From Camelus bactrianus (Eukaryota; Chordata; Mammalia; Artiodactyla; Camelidae), in the NCBI RefSeq assembly GCF_048773025.1, contig NC_133566.1:3509501-3573500 (forward strand): a DNA stretch of 64,000 bases, written 5' to 3'. Under the pieces are notes generated by a model. It was given only the letters and a program-made list of their open reading frames with translations, was not told the DNA's origin and made no database searches. This document shows positions 49,846 through 62,551 of this stretch, in pieces; positions within the stretch are counted from its first letter, which is position 1, and every line of letters starts with the position of its first letter. Position numbers and translations under genes: made by a program.

Positions 49846-51633
49846 ATATAAGGGGAGGTACTAGCTCCAACTCGATTTTACAATGAAAATTCAGGAACTT
49901 CAAACCGGCACTAGGAAACAGACTGAGAAACCAGAGTAAAAGTTTCTCCTGCAACCCGATCCCTTGGTGCTAGATGAACGAACGTCTCTCCACAAGCTTA
50001 GTTCTGAGAGATAAGTATGTGTGAAAGCCGTCCTTCACCTAGCTTGTTGGGAACACAAAGGTTCTTTTCAGTTGCAAACTCCACTCCAAACATATATAAG
50101 GTTAGGTACTAGCTCCAACTCGGTTTTACAGTGAAAACTGCAGGAACATCAATCCGGCACAAGGAAAGAAACTGAGAAAACAGAGGAAAAGTTTCTCCTG
50201 CAACCCGTTCCCTTCGTGCTATATGAACGAACGTCTCTCCACATGGTCAGTTCTGATAGATAATTGTGTGTTAAAACCGTCCTTCACCTAGCTTGTTGGG
50301 AACACAATGCTTATTTTCAGTTGCAAACTCCACTCCATACATATATATGGGAAGGTTCTAGCTCCAAATCGGTTTTACAGTGAAAACTGCAGGAACATCA
50401 AACCGGCACTAGGAAACAGAGTGAGAAACCTGTGTAAAAGTTTCTCCTGCAAACAATTCCCTTGGTGCTAGGTGAACGAACGTCACTCCACATGCTCAGT
50501 TCTCAGAGATAAGTGTGTGTGAAAGCCGTCCTTCACCTAGCTTGTTGGGAACACAAAGATTCTTTTCAGTTGCAATCTCCACTATATAGATATATATGGG
50601 GAGGTACTAGCTCCAACTCTGTTTTACGGTGAAAACAGCAGGAACTTCAAACTGGCACTAGGAAACAGACTGAGAAACCAGAGTAAAAGTTTCTCCTGCA
50701 ACCCGTTGCCTTGGTCCTAGATCAACGAACGTCTCTCCACATGTTAAGTTCTGAGAGATAAGTGTGTGTGAAACCGTTCTTCACATAGTTTGTTGGGAAA
50801 ACAATGTTTATTTTCAGTTGCAAATTCCACTCCATACATATATATGGGGAGGTACTAGCTCCAAATCGGATTTACAGTGAAAAATGCAGGAAATTCAAAC
50901 AAGCACTAGGAAACAGTCTGACATACCAGAGTAAAATTTTCTCCTGCAACCCGTTCCCTTTGTGCTTGATGAACGAACGTCTATCCATATGCTCAGTTCT
51001 GAGAGATAAGAGTGTGTGAACGCCGTCCTTCACCTATGTTGTTCGGAAAACAAAGTTTCTTCTCAGTTGCAAACTCCACTTTATATATATATATGGGGAG
51101 GTACTAGCTCCAACTCTGTTTTACAGTGAAAATTGCAGGAAATTCAAACGGGCACTAGGAAACAGACTGAGAAACCAGAGTAAAAGTTTCCCTTGCAACC
51201 CGTTCTCTTGGTGCTAGATGAACGAACGTCTCCCCACATGCTCAGTTCTGAGAGATTAGTGTGTGTGAAAGCCGCCCTTCACCTAGCTCGTTGGGAACAC
51301 AAAGTTTTTTTTCAGTTGCAAACTCCACTCCTACATATATATAGGGAGGTACTAGCCCCAACTCGTTTTTACAGTGAAAAGTGCAGGAACTTCAAACCGG
51401 CACTAGGAAACAGACTGAGAATATAGAGTAAAAGTTTCTCCTGCAACCCGTTCCCTTGGTGCTCGTTGAACGAAAATCTCTCCACAAGATCAGTTCTGAG
51501 ACATAATTGTGTGTTAACGCCGTCCTTCACCTAGCTTGTTGGGAACAAAAAGTTTCTTTTCAGTTGCAAATTCCACTCCATACATATATAGGGGTAGGTA
51601 CAAGCTCCGACTCGGTTTTACAGTGAAAACTAC
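49846..51633 (+). repeat. Block E: diverged monomers, first part an older relative of the HOR
   Basis: Bases 49846 to about 50900 follow the order of HOR monomers seen at 18500-19550: CCCGATCCCTTGG, ATAAGGTTAGG, AATCCGGCACAAGG, CAATGCTTATTTTCAG, ACTATATAGATATATATGGG. They carry different variants, such as GGAAAGAAACTGAG and CACATGGTCAG. Those variants are shared instead with 63541-63660. Bases 50960-51440 resemble 13930-14420 of block C (CGTCTATCCATATG, then CTCCACTCCTACATATATAT with AGGGAGG). No gene is seen. Confidence 0.82.
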
Positions 51634-54600
51634 AGGAACTTCAAACCGGCAGTAGGAAACAGACTGAGAAACCAGAGTAAAAGTTTCTACTGCAACCAGT
51701 TCCATTCGTGCTACATGAACGCACGTCTCTCCACATGTTCAGTTCTGAGGGATAAGTGTTTGTGAACGCCGTACTTCACCTAGATTGTTGGGAACACAAA
51801 GTTTCTTTTCAGTTGCATACTCCACTCCACACATATATATGGGGAGGTACTAGCTCCAACTCTGTTTTATAGTGAAAACTGCTGGAACTTCAAACCGGCA
51901 CTAGGAAAAAGACTGAGAAAACAGAGTAAAAGTTTCTACTGCAATCCGTTCCCTTCGTGCTACATGAACGAACGTCTCTCCACATGCTCAGTTCTGAGAT
52001 ATAAGTGTGTTATAGACGCTGTTAAACTGCATTGTTGGGAACACAAAATATCTTTTCAGTTGCAAACTCCACTCCATATATATATATCGGGAGGTACTAG
52101 CTCCAACTCGGTTTTACAGTGAAAAATGCAGGATATTCAAACCGGCACTAGGAAACAGACTGAGAAACCAGAGTAAAAGTTTCTCCTGCAAACCGTTCCC
52201 TTGGTGCTAGATGAATGAACGTCTCTCCACATGCTCAGTTCTGAGAGAGAAGTGTGTGTGAAAGCCGCCTTCACCTAGCTTGTTGGGAACACAAAGTTTT
52301 TTTTCAGTTGCTAACTCCACTCCATACATATATATAGGGAGGTACAAGCTCCAAAACGTTTTTACAGTGAAAAGTGCAGGAACTTCAAACCGGCACTAGG
52401 AAACAGACTGAGAAACCAGAGTAAAAGTTTCTCCTGCAACCCGTTCACTATGTGCTAGATGAACGAACGTCTCTCCACATGCTCAGATCTGAGAGATAAG
52501 TGTGTTAAAGCCGTCCTTCACCTAGCTTGTTGGGAACACAAGATTCTTTTGAGTTGCAAATTCCACTCCATACATATATATGGGGATGTACAAGCTCCAA
52601 CTCGGTTTTACAGTGAAAAATGCAGGAACTTCATAACGGCACTAGGAAACAGACTGAGAAACCAGAGTAATAGTTACTCCCGCATCCCGTTCCCTTTGTG
52701 CTAAATGAACGAATGTATCTCCACATGCTCAGTTCTGAGAGATAAGTGTGTGTGAAAGCCGTCCTTCACCAAGCTTTTTGAGAACACAAAGTTTCTTTTC
52801 AGTTGTAAACTCCACTCCATACATATATATGGGGAGGTTGAAGCTCCAAATCGGTTTTACAGTGTAAATTGCAGGAACTTCAAACCGGCATTAAGAAACA
52901 GACTGAGAAACCAGAGTAAAAATTTCTCCTGCAACCCGTTCCTTTGGTGCTAGTTGAACGAACATCTCTCCACATGCTCAGTTCTGAGACATAAGTGTGT
53001 GTTAACGCCGTCCTTCACCTAGCTTGTTGGGAACACAAAGGTTCTTTTCAGTTGCAAACTCCAGTCCATACATATATATGGGGAGGTACTTGCTCCAACT
53101 CGGTTTTACAGTGAAAACTGCAGGAACTTCAAACTGGCACTAGGAAACAGCCTAAGAAACCAGAGTAAAATTTCTCCTGCAACCCTTTCCCTTTGAGCTA
53201 GATGAACGAACGTCTCTCCACATGCTCAATTCTGAGAGATAAGTGTGTGTTAAAGCCGTCCTTCACCTAGCTTTTTGGGAACACAAAGTTTCTCTTCAGT
53301 TGCAAACTCCACTCCATACATATATAAGGGGATGTACTAGCTCCAACTCGGTTTTACAGTGAAAACTGCAGGAACTTCAAACCGGCACTAGGAAACAGAC
53401 TGAGAAACAAGTGTAAAAGTTTCCCCTGCAGCCCGTTCCCTTGGTGCTAGATGAAAGAACGTCTCACCACAAGCTTAGATCGGAGAGATATTTGTGTATG
53501 AAAGCCGTCCTTAATCTAGCTTGTTGGGAACACCAAGTTTCTTTTCAGTGGCAAAATCCACTCCATACATATATATGGGGAGGTACAAGCTCCAAATCTG
53601 TTTTACAGTGAAAACTGCAGGAACTTCAAACCGGCACTAGGAAACAGGCTGAAAAACCAGAGTAAAAGTTCTCCTGCAACCCGTTCCCTTGGTGCTAGAT
53701 GAACGAACGTCTCTCCTCAAGCTTAAATCTGAGAGATAATTGTGTATGAAAGCCGTCCTTCACCTAGCTTGTTGGGAACACAAAGTTTCTTTTCAGTGGC
53801 AAACTCCACTCCATACATATATATGGGGGGGTACTAGCCCCAATTCGGTTTTACAGTGAAAACTGAAGGAAATTCAAACCGGCACTAAGAAACACAGTGA
53901 GAAACTAGAGTAAAACTTTCTCCTGCAACCCGTTCCCTTTGTGCTAGATGAACGAACGTCTCTCCACATTCTCAGTTCTGAGAGATAAGTGTGTGTGAAA
54001 GCCGTCTTCACCTAGCTTGTTGGGAAAACAATGTTTATATTCAGTTGCAAATTCCACTCCATACATATATATGGGGAGGTAATAGTTCCAATTCGGATTT
54101 ACAGTGCAAAATGCAGGAAATTCAAACCGGCACTAGGAAACCGACTCAGAAACCAGAGTAAAAGTTTCTACTGCAAACCGTTCCCTTGGTCCTAGATCAA
54201 CGAACGTCTCTCCACATGTTAAGTTCTGAGAGATAAGTGTGTGTGAAGCCGTTCTTCACATAGTTTGTTGGGAAAACAATGTTTATTTTCATTTGCAAAT
54301 TCCACTCCATACATATATATGGGGGGGTACTAGCCCCAATTCGGTTTTACAGTGAAAACTGAAGGAAATTCAAACCGGCACTAAGAAACACAGTGAGAAA
54401 CCAGAGTAAAAGTTTCTCCTGCAACCCGTTCCCTTTGTGCTAGATGAACGAACATCTCTCCACATGCTCAGTTCTGAGAGATAAGTGTGTGTGAAAGCCG
54501 TCCTTCACCTAACTTGTTGGGAACACAAAATTCCTTTTCGGCTTCAAACACCATTCAATACATATATGATGGGAGGTTCTAGCTCAAATTCGGTTTTACA

Positions 54601-54860
54601 GTGAAAAGTGCAGGAAATTCAAACAGGAACTAGGAAACAGTCTGAGAATCCAGAGTAAAACTTTCCCCTGGAACACGTTCCCTTGGTGCTAGATGAACGA
54701 ACTTCTCTCCACATGCTAAGTTCTGAGAGATAAGTGTGTGTGAAAGCCGTCCTTCACCTATCTTGATGGGAACACAAAGTTTCTTTTCAGTTGCAAACTC
54801 CACTCCTTGCATATATAGGGGGATTTACCAGATCAAACTCGTGTTTACAGTGAAAACTGC
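51634..54860 (+). repeat. 13-monomer HOR (~3,226 bp), copy 1
   Basis: First of three head-to-tail copies. The phase marker ACCGGCAGTAGG followed by CTACTGCAACCAGTTCC gives AGTAGG at 51651, 54878 and 58104, i.e. 3,227 and 3,226 apart. The unit includes a highly divergent monomer (GTGTTATAGACGCTG, about 52017), a t2-like monomer (52459-52704) and the GTGCTAAATG / ACAGTGTAAATTGC monomer. It also has a run (about 53400-54600) resembling parts of block D: ATCGGAGAGATA, TCAAGCTTAAATCTGAG, AATGTTTATATTC, TCGGCTTCAAACACC. Confidence 0.93.
52007..52035 (+). repeat. Highly divergent stretch in one monomer of the 13-monomer HOR
   Basis: After TTCTGAGATATAAG this monomer reads GTGTTATAGACGCTG and then TTAAACTGCATTG. 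Nearly every other monomer has GTGTGTGAAAGCCG followed by TTCACCTAGCTTG. The change is repeated in all three copies (about 55234 and 58461). It is absent elsewhere in the window, so it is a specific tag for this HOR. Confidence 0.85.
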
Positions 54861-57800
54861 AGGAACTTCAAACCGGCAGTAGGAAACAGACTGAGAAACC
54901 AGAGTAAAAGTTTCTACTGCAACCAGTTCCATTCGTGCTACATGAACGCACGTCTCTCCACATGTTCAGTTCTGAGGGATAAGTGTTTGTGAACGCCGTA
55001 CTTCACCTAGATTGTTGGGAACACAAAGTTTCTTTTCAGTTGCATACTCCACTCCACACATATATATGGGGAGGTACTAGCTCCAACTCTGTTTTATAGT
55101 GAAAACTGCTGGAACTTCAAACCGGCACTAGGAAAAAGACTGAGAAAACAGAGTAAAAGTTTCTACTGCAATCCGTTCCCTTCGTGCTACATGAACGAAC
55201 GTCTCTCCACATGCTCAGTTCTGAGATATAAGTGTGTTATAGACGCTGTTAAACTGCATTGTTGGGAACACAAAATATCTTTTCAGTTGCAAACTCCACT
55301 CCATATATATATATCGGGAGGTACTAGCTCCAACTCGGTTTTACAGTGAAAAATGCAGGATATTCAAACCGGCACTAGGAAACAGACTGAGAAACCAGAG
55401 TAAAAGTTTCTCCTGCAAACCGTTCCCTTGGTGCTAGATGAATGAACGTCTCTCCACATGCTCAGTTCTGAGAGAGAAGTGTGTGTGAAAGCCGCCTTCA
55501 CCTAGCTTGTTGGGAACACAAAGTTTTTTTTCAGTTGCTAACTCCACTCCATACATATATATAGGGAGGTACAAGCTCCAAAACGTTTTTACAGTGAAAA
55601 GTGCAGGAACTTCAAACCGGCACTAGGAAACAGACTGAGAAACCAGAGTATAAGTTTCTCCTGCAACCCGTTCACTATGTGCTAGATGAACGAACGTCTC
55701 TCCACATGCTCAGATCTGAGAGATAAGTGTGTTAAAGCCGTCCTTCACCTAGCTTGTTGGGAACACAAGATTCTTTTGAGTTGCAAATTCCACTCCATAC
55801 ATATATATGGGGATGTACAAGCTCCAACTCGGTTTTACAGTGAAAAATGCAGGAACTTCATAACGGCACTAGGAAACAGACTGAGAAACCAGAGTAATAG
55901 TTACTCCCGCATCCCGTTCCCTTTGTGCTAAATGAACGAATGTATCTCCACATGCTCAGTTCTGAGAGATAAGTGTGTGTGAAAGCCGTCCTTCACCAAG
56001 CTTTTTGAGAACACAAAGTTTCTTTTCAGTTGTAAACTCCACTCCATACATATATATGGGGAGGTTGAAGCTCCAAATCGGTTTTACAGTGTAAATTGCA
56101 GGAACTTCAAACCGGCATTAAGAAACAGACTGAGAAACCAGAGTAAAAATTTCTCCTGCAACCCGTTCCTTTGGTGCTAGTTGAACGAACATCTCTCCAC
56201 ATGCTCAGTTCTGAGACATAAGTGTGTGTTAACGCCGTCCTTCACCTAGCTTGTTGGGAACACAAAGGTTCTTTTCAGTTGCAAACTCCAGTCCATACAT
56301 ATATATGGGGAGGTACTTGCTCCAACTCGGTTTTACAGTGAAAACTGCAGGAACTTCAAACTGGCACTAGGAAACAGCCTAAGAAACCAGAGTAAAATTT
56401 CTCCTGCAACCCTTTCCCTTTGAGCTAGATGAACGAACGTCTCTCCACATGCTCAATTCTGAGAGATAAGTGTGTGTTAAAGCCGTCCTTCACCTAGCTT
56501 TTTGGGAACACAAAGTTTCTCTTCAGTTGCAAACTCCACTCCATACATATATAAGGGGATGTACTAGCTCCAACTCGGTTTTACAGTGAAAACTGCAGGA
56601 ACTTCAAACCGGCACTAGGAAACAGACTGAGAAACAAGTGTAAAAGTTTCCCCTGCAGCCCGTTCCCTTGGTGCTAGATGAAAGAACGTCTCACCACAAG
56701 CTTAGATCGGAGAGATATTTGTGTATGAAAGCCGTCCTTAATCTAGCTTGTTGGGAACACCAAGTTTCTTTTCAGTGGCAAAATCCACTCCATACATATA
56801 TATGGGGAGGTACAAGCTCCAAATCTGTTTTACAGTAAAAACTGCAGGAACTTCAAACCGGCACTAGGAAACAGGCTGAAAAACCAGAGTAAAAGTTCTC
56901 CTGCAACCCGTTCCCTTGGTGCTAGATGAACGAACGTCTCTCCTCAAGCTTAAATCTGAGAGATAATTGTGTATGAAAGCCGTCCTTCACCTAGCTTGTA
57001 GGGAACACAAAGTTTCTTTTCAGTGGCAAACTCCACTCCATACATATATATGGGGGGGTACTAGCCCCAATTCGGTTTTACAGTGAAAACTGAAGGAAAT
57101 TCAAACCGGCACTAAGAAACACAGTGAGAAACCAGAGTAAAACTTTCTCCTGCAACCCGTTCCCTTTGTGCTAGATGAACGAACGTCTCTCCACATTCTC
57201 AGTTCTGAGAGATAAGTGTGTGTGAAAGCCGTCTTCACCTAGCTTGTTGGGAAAACAATGTTTATATTCAGTTGCAAATTCCACTCCATACATATATATG
57301 GGGAGGTAATAGTTCCAATTCGGATTTACAGTGCAAAATGCAGGAAATTCAAACCGGCACTAGGAAACCGACTCAGAAACCAGAGTAAAAGTTTCTACTG
57401 CAAACCGTTCCCTTGGTCCTAGATCAACGAACGTCTCTCCACATGTTAAGTTCTGAGAGATAAGTGTGTGTGAAGCCGTTCTTCACATAGTTTGTTGGGA
57501 AAACAATGTTTATTTTCATTTGCAAATTCCACTCCATACATATATATGGGGGGGTACTAGCCCCAATTCGGTTTTACAGTGAAAACTGAAGGAAATTCAA
57601 ACCGGCACTAAGAAACACAGTGAGAAACCAGAGTAAAATTTCTCCTGCAACCCGTTCCCTTTGTGCTAGATGAACGAACATCTCTCCACATGCTCAGTTC
57701 TGAGAGATAAGTGTGTGTGAAAGCCGTCCTTCACCTAACTTGTTGGGAACACAAAATTCCTTTTCGGCTTCAAACACCATTCAATACATATATGATGGGA

Positions 57801-58086
57801 GGTTCTAGCTCAAATTCGGTTTTACAGTGAAAAGTGCAGGAAATTCAAACAGGAACTAGGAAACAGACTGAGAATCCAGAGTAAAACTTTCCCCTGGAAC
57901 ACGTTCCCTTGGTGCTAGATGAACGAACTTCTCTCCACATGCTAAGTTCTGAGAGATAAGTGTGTGTGAAAGCCGTCCTTCACCTATCTTGATGGGAACA
58001 CAAAGTTTCTTTTCAGTTGCAAACTCCACTCCTTGCATATATAGGGGGATTTACCAGATCAAACTCGTGTTTACAGTGAAAACTGC
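54861..58086 (+). repeat. 13-monomer HOR (~3,226 bp), copy 2
   Basis: Middle copy, near-identical by eye to copies 1 and 3. Scattered private changes include GAGTATAAGTTTC near 55647, TTACAGTAAAAACTGC near 56830, CTTGTAGGGAAC near 56996 and one shortened run, GTAAAATTTCTCC, near 57633, where its neighbours have GTAAAAGTTTCTCC. The low number of differences implies recent amplification or ongoing homogenisation. Confidence 0.93.
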
Positions 58087-61000
58087 AGGAACTTCAAACC
58101 GGCAGTAGGAAACAGACTGAGAAACCAGAGTAAAAGTTTCTACTGCAACCAGTTCCATTCGTGCTACATGAACGCACGTCTCTCCACATGTTCAGTTCTG
58201 AGGGATAAGTGTTTGTGAACGCCGTACTTCACCTAGATTGTTGGGAACACAAAGTTTCTTTTCAGTTGCATACTCCACTCCACACATATATATGGGGAGG
58301 TACTAGCTCCAACTCTGTTTTATAGTGAAAACTGCTGGAACTTCAAACCGGCACTAGGAAAAAGACTGAGAAAACAGAGTAAAAGTTTCTACTGCAATCC
58401 GTTCCCTTCGTGCTACATGAACGAACGTCTCTCCACATGCTCAGTTCTGAGATATAAGTGTGTTATAGACGCTGTTAAACTGCATTGTTGGGAACACAAA
58501 ATATCTTTTCAGTTGCAAACTCCACTCCATATATATATATCGGGAGGTACTAGCTCCAACTCGGTTTTACAGTGAAAAATGCAGGATATTCAAACCGGCA
58601 CTAGGAAACAGACTGAGAAACCAGAGTAAAAGTTTCTCCTGCAAACCGTTCCCTTGGTGCTAGATGAATGAACGTCTCTCCACATGCTCAGTTCTGAGAG
58701 AGAAGTGTGTGTGAAAGCCGCCTTCACCTAGCTTGTTGGGAACACAAAGTTTTTTTTCAGTTGCTAACTCCACTCCATACATATATATAGGGAGGTACAA
58801 GCTCCAAAACGTTTTTACAGTGAAAAGTGCAGGAACTTCAAACCGGCACTAGGAAACAGACTGAGAAACCAGAGTAAAAGTTTCTCCTGCAACCCGTTCA
58901 CTATGTGCTAGATGAACGAACGTCTCTCCACATGCTCAGATCTGAGAGATAAGTGTGTTAAAGCCGTCCTTCACCTAGCTTGTTGGGAACACAAGATTCT
59001 TTTGAGTTGCAAATTCCACTCCATACATATATATGGGGATGTACAAGCTCCAACTCGGTTTTACAGTGAAAAATGCAGGAACTTCATAACGGCACTAGGA
59101 AACAGACTGAGAAACCAGAGTAATAGTTACTCCCGCATCCCGTTCCCTTTGTGCTAAATGAACGAATGTATCTCCACATGCTCAGTTCTGAGAGATAAGT
59201 GTGTGTGAAAGCCGTCCTTCACCAAGCTTTTTGAGAACACAAAGTTTCTTTTCAGTTGTAAACTCCACTCCATACATATATATGGGGAGGTTGAAGCTCC
59301 AAATCGGTTTTACAGTGTAAATTGCAGGAACTTCAAACCGGCATTAAGAAACAGACTGAGAAACCAGAGTAAAAATTTCTCCTGCAACCCGTTCCTTTGG
59401 TGCTAGTTGAACGAACATCTCTCCACATGCTCAGTTCTGAGACATAAGTGTGTGTTAACGCCGTCCTTCACCTAGCTTGTTGGGAACACAAAGGTTCTTT
59501 TCAGTTGCAAACTCCAGTCCATACATATATATGGGGAGGTACTTGCTCCAACTCGGTTTTACAGTGAAAACTGCAGGAACTTCAAACTGGCACTAGGAAA
59601 CAGCCTAAGAAACCAGAGTAAAATTTCTCCTGCAACCCTTTCCCTTTGAGCTAGATGAACGAACGTCTCTCCACATGCTCAATTCTGAGAGATAAGTGTG
59701 TGTTAAAGCCGTCCTTCACCTAGCTTTTTGGGAACACAAAGTTTCTCTTCAGTTGCAAACTCCACTCCATACATATATAAGGGGATGTACTAGCTCCAAC
59801 TCGGTTTTACAGTGAAAACTGCAGGAACTTCAAACCGGCACTAGGAAACAGACTGAGAAACAAGTGTAAAAGTTTCCCCTGCAGCCCGTTCCCTTGGTGC
59901 TAGATGAAAGAACGTCTCACCACAAGCTTAGATCGGAGAGATATTTGTGTATGAAAGCCGTCCTTAATCTAGCTTGTTGGGAACACCAAGTTTCTTTTCA
60001 GTGGCAAAATCCACTCCATACATATATATGGGGAGGTACAAGCTCCAAATCTGTTTTACAGTGAAAACTGCAGGAACTTCAAACCGGCACTAGGAAACAG
60101 GCTGAAAAACCAGAGTAAAAGTTCTCCTGCAACCCGTTCCCTTGGTGCTAGATGAACGAACGTCTCTCCTCAAGCTTAAATCTGAGAGATAATTGTGTAT
60201 GAAAGCCGTCCTTCACCTAGCTTGTTGGGAACACAAAGTTTCTTTTCAGTGGCAAACTCCACTCCATACATATATATGGGGGGGTACTAGCCCCAATTCG
60301 GTTTTACAGTGAAAACTGAAGGAAATTCAAACCGGCACTAAGAAACACAGTGAGAAACCAGAGTAAAACTTTCTCCTGCAACCCGTTCCCTTTGTGCTAG
60401 ATGAACGAACGTCTCTCCACATTCTCAGTTCTGAGAGATAAGTGTGTGTGAAAGCCGTCTTCACCTAGCTTGTTGGGAAAACAATGTTTATATTCAGTTG
60501 CAAATTCCACTCCATACATATATATGGGGAGGTAATAGTTCCAATTCGGATTTACAGTGCAAAATGCAGGAAATTCAAACCGGCACTAGGAAACCGACTC
60601 AGAAACCAGAGTAAAAGTTTCTACTGCAAACCGTTCCCTTGGTCCTAGATCAACGAACGTCTCTCCACATGTTAAGTTCTGAGAGATAAGTGTGTGTGAA
60701 GCCGTTCTTCACATAGTTTGTTGGGAAAACAATGTTTATTTTCATTTGCAAATTCCACTCCATACATATATATGGGGGGGTATTAGCCCCAATTCGGTTT
60801 TACAGTGAAAACTGAAGGAAATTCAAACCGGCACTAAGAAACACAGTGAGAAACCAGAGTAAAAGTTTCTCCTGCAACCCGTTCCCTTTGTGCTAGATGA
60901 ACGAACATCTCTCCACATGCTCAGTTCTGAGAGATAAGTGTGTGTGAAAGCCGTCCTTCACCTAACTTGTTGGGAACACAAAATTCCTTTTCGGCTTCAA

Positions 61001-61313
61001 ACACCATTCAATACATATATGATGGGAGGTTCTAGCTCAAATTCGGTTTTACAGTGAAAAGTGCAGGAAATTCAAACAGGAACTAGGAAACAGACTGAGA
61101 ATCCAGAGTAAAACTTTCCCCTGGAACACGTTCCCTTGGTGCTAGATGAACGAACTTCTCTCCACATGCTAAGTTCTGAGAGATAAGTGTGTGTGAAAGC
61201 CGTCCTTCACCTATCTTGATGGGAACACAAAGTTTCTTTTCAGTTGCAAACTCCACTCCTTGCATATATAGGGGGATTTACCAGATCAAACTCGTGTTTA
61301 CAGTGAAAACTGC
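58087..61313 (+). repeat. 13-monomer HOR (~3,226 bp), copy 3
   Basis: Last copy. It ends at about 61313-61331, where the expected ACCGGCAGTAGG start of a new unit is replaced by ACCGGCACTAGGAAACGG and block G begins. It shares all class markers with copies 1 and 2; GGGGGTATTAGCCCC near 60780 is a private change. Confidence 0.92.
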
Positions 61314-62409
61314 AGGAACTTCAAACCGGCACTAGGAAACGGACTGAGAAACCAGAGAAAAGTTTCTACTGCAACCCATTCCCTTGGTGCTAGGTGAACG
61401 AACGTCTCTCCACATGCTCAGTTCTGACAGATATGTGTGTGAAAGTCGTCTTTCAACTAGCTTCTTGGGAACACAAATATTCTTTTCAGTTGCAAACTCC
61501 ACTCCATACATATATATGGGTAGGTACTAGCACCAACTCGTTTTTACAGTGAAAACTGCAGGAACTTCAAACCGGAACTAGGAAACAGACTGAGAAACCA
61601 GAGTAAAATTTCTCCTGCAACCCGTTCCCTTGGTGCGAGGTGAACGAACGTCTCTCCACATGCTCAGTTCTGAGAGATAAGTGTGTGTGAAAGTCGTACT
61701 TCACCTAGGTTATTGGGAACACAAACGTTCTTTTCAGTTGCAAATACCAATCCATTCATATATATGAGGAGATACTAGCTCCGACACGGTATTACAGTGA
61801 AAACTGCAGGCACATCAAACCGGCCATAGGAAACAGACTGAGAATACAGAGTAAAAGTTACTCCTGCAACTCGTTCCCTTGGTGCTAGATGAACGAACGT
61901 CTCTCCACATGCTCAGTTCTGATAAATAATTGTGTGTGAAACCCATCATTCACCTAGCTTGTTGGGAACACACAGATTCTTTTCAGTTGCAAACTCCAGT
62001 ATATAGATATATATGTTGAGGTACAAGCTCCAACTCGGTTTTACGGTGAAAACTGCAGGAACTCCAAACCGGCACTAGGAAACAGACTGAGAATCCAGAG
62101 TAAAAGTTTCTCCTGCAACCCGTTCCCTTGGTGCTAGATCAACGAAAGTCTCTCCACATGTTAAGTTCTGAGAGATAAGTGTGTGTGAAAGCCGCACTTC
62201 AGCTAGCTTGTTGGGAACACAAAGTTTCTTTTCAGTTGCAAACACCACTCCATATATATATATGGGTAGGTACTAGCTCCAACCCTGTTTTACAGTGAAA
62301 ACTGCAGGAACATCAAACAGGCACTAGGAAACAGACTGAGAAACCAGAGTAAAAGTTACTCCTGCAACCCGTTCCCTTTGTGCTAGATGAACGAACGTCT
62401 CTCCACATG

Positions 62410-62421
62410 CTCAGTTCTGAG
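62410..62421. other. Perfect dyad CTCAG-TT-CTGAG in the monomer
   Basis: CTCAGTTCTGAG is a 5-base inverted repeat with a 2-base centre. It is kept in most monomers of every block. TCTCT upstream and AGAGA downstream in many monomers can extend the symmetry outwards, with an unpaired CCACATG on one side. In a subset of HOR monomers the left arm is changed by CACAAGCTTAG, which weakens the dyad and creates an AAGCTT site. Any protein-binding or cruciform role is inference. Confidence 0.7.
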
Positions 62422-62533
62422 AGATAAATGTGTGAAAGCTGTTCTTCACCTAGCTTGTTGGGAACACAAAGTTTCTTTTCAGTTACAAACTCCACTCCAT
62501 ACATATATATGGGTAGGTAAAAGCTCCAACTCG

Positions 62534-62551
62534 GTTTTACAGTGAAAACTG
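62534..62551. other. Overlapping dyads GTTTT-AAAAC and CAGT-ACTG
   Basis: GTTTT (62534-62538) pairs with AAAAC (62545-62549) across ACAGTG, and CAGT (62540-62543) pairs with ACTG (62548-62551) across GAAA. The two hairpins overlap and are mutually exclusive. The stretch TTTTACAGTGAAAACTGCAG is among the best conserved parts of the monomer. It ends in CTGCAG, a PstI site found in many monomers. Function is not known. Confidence 0.65.

Noticed and set aside
672-62504. Short open frames of 60-103 codons on both strands, many giving the same peptide (for example one starting MYGVEFATEKKLCVPNK on the minus strand)
   Set aside because: They are the same satellite text read in different frames. Monomer length is usually not a multiple of three, stops recur within about one monomer, no frame runs on for longer, and copies differ by stops and frame changes without protein-like conservation. 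Not genes.
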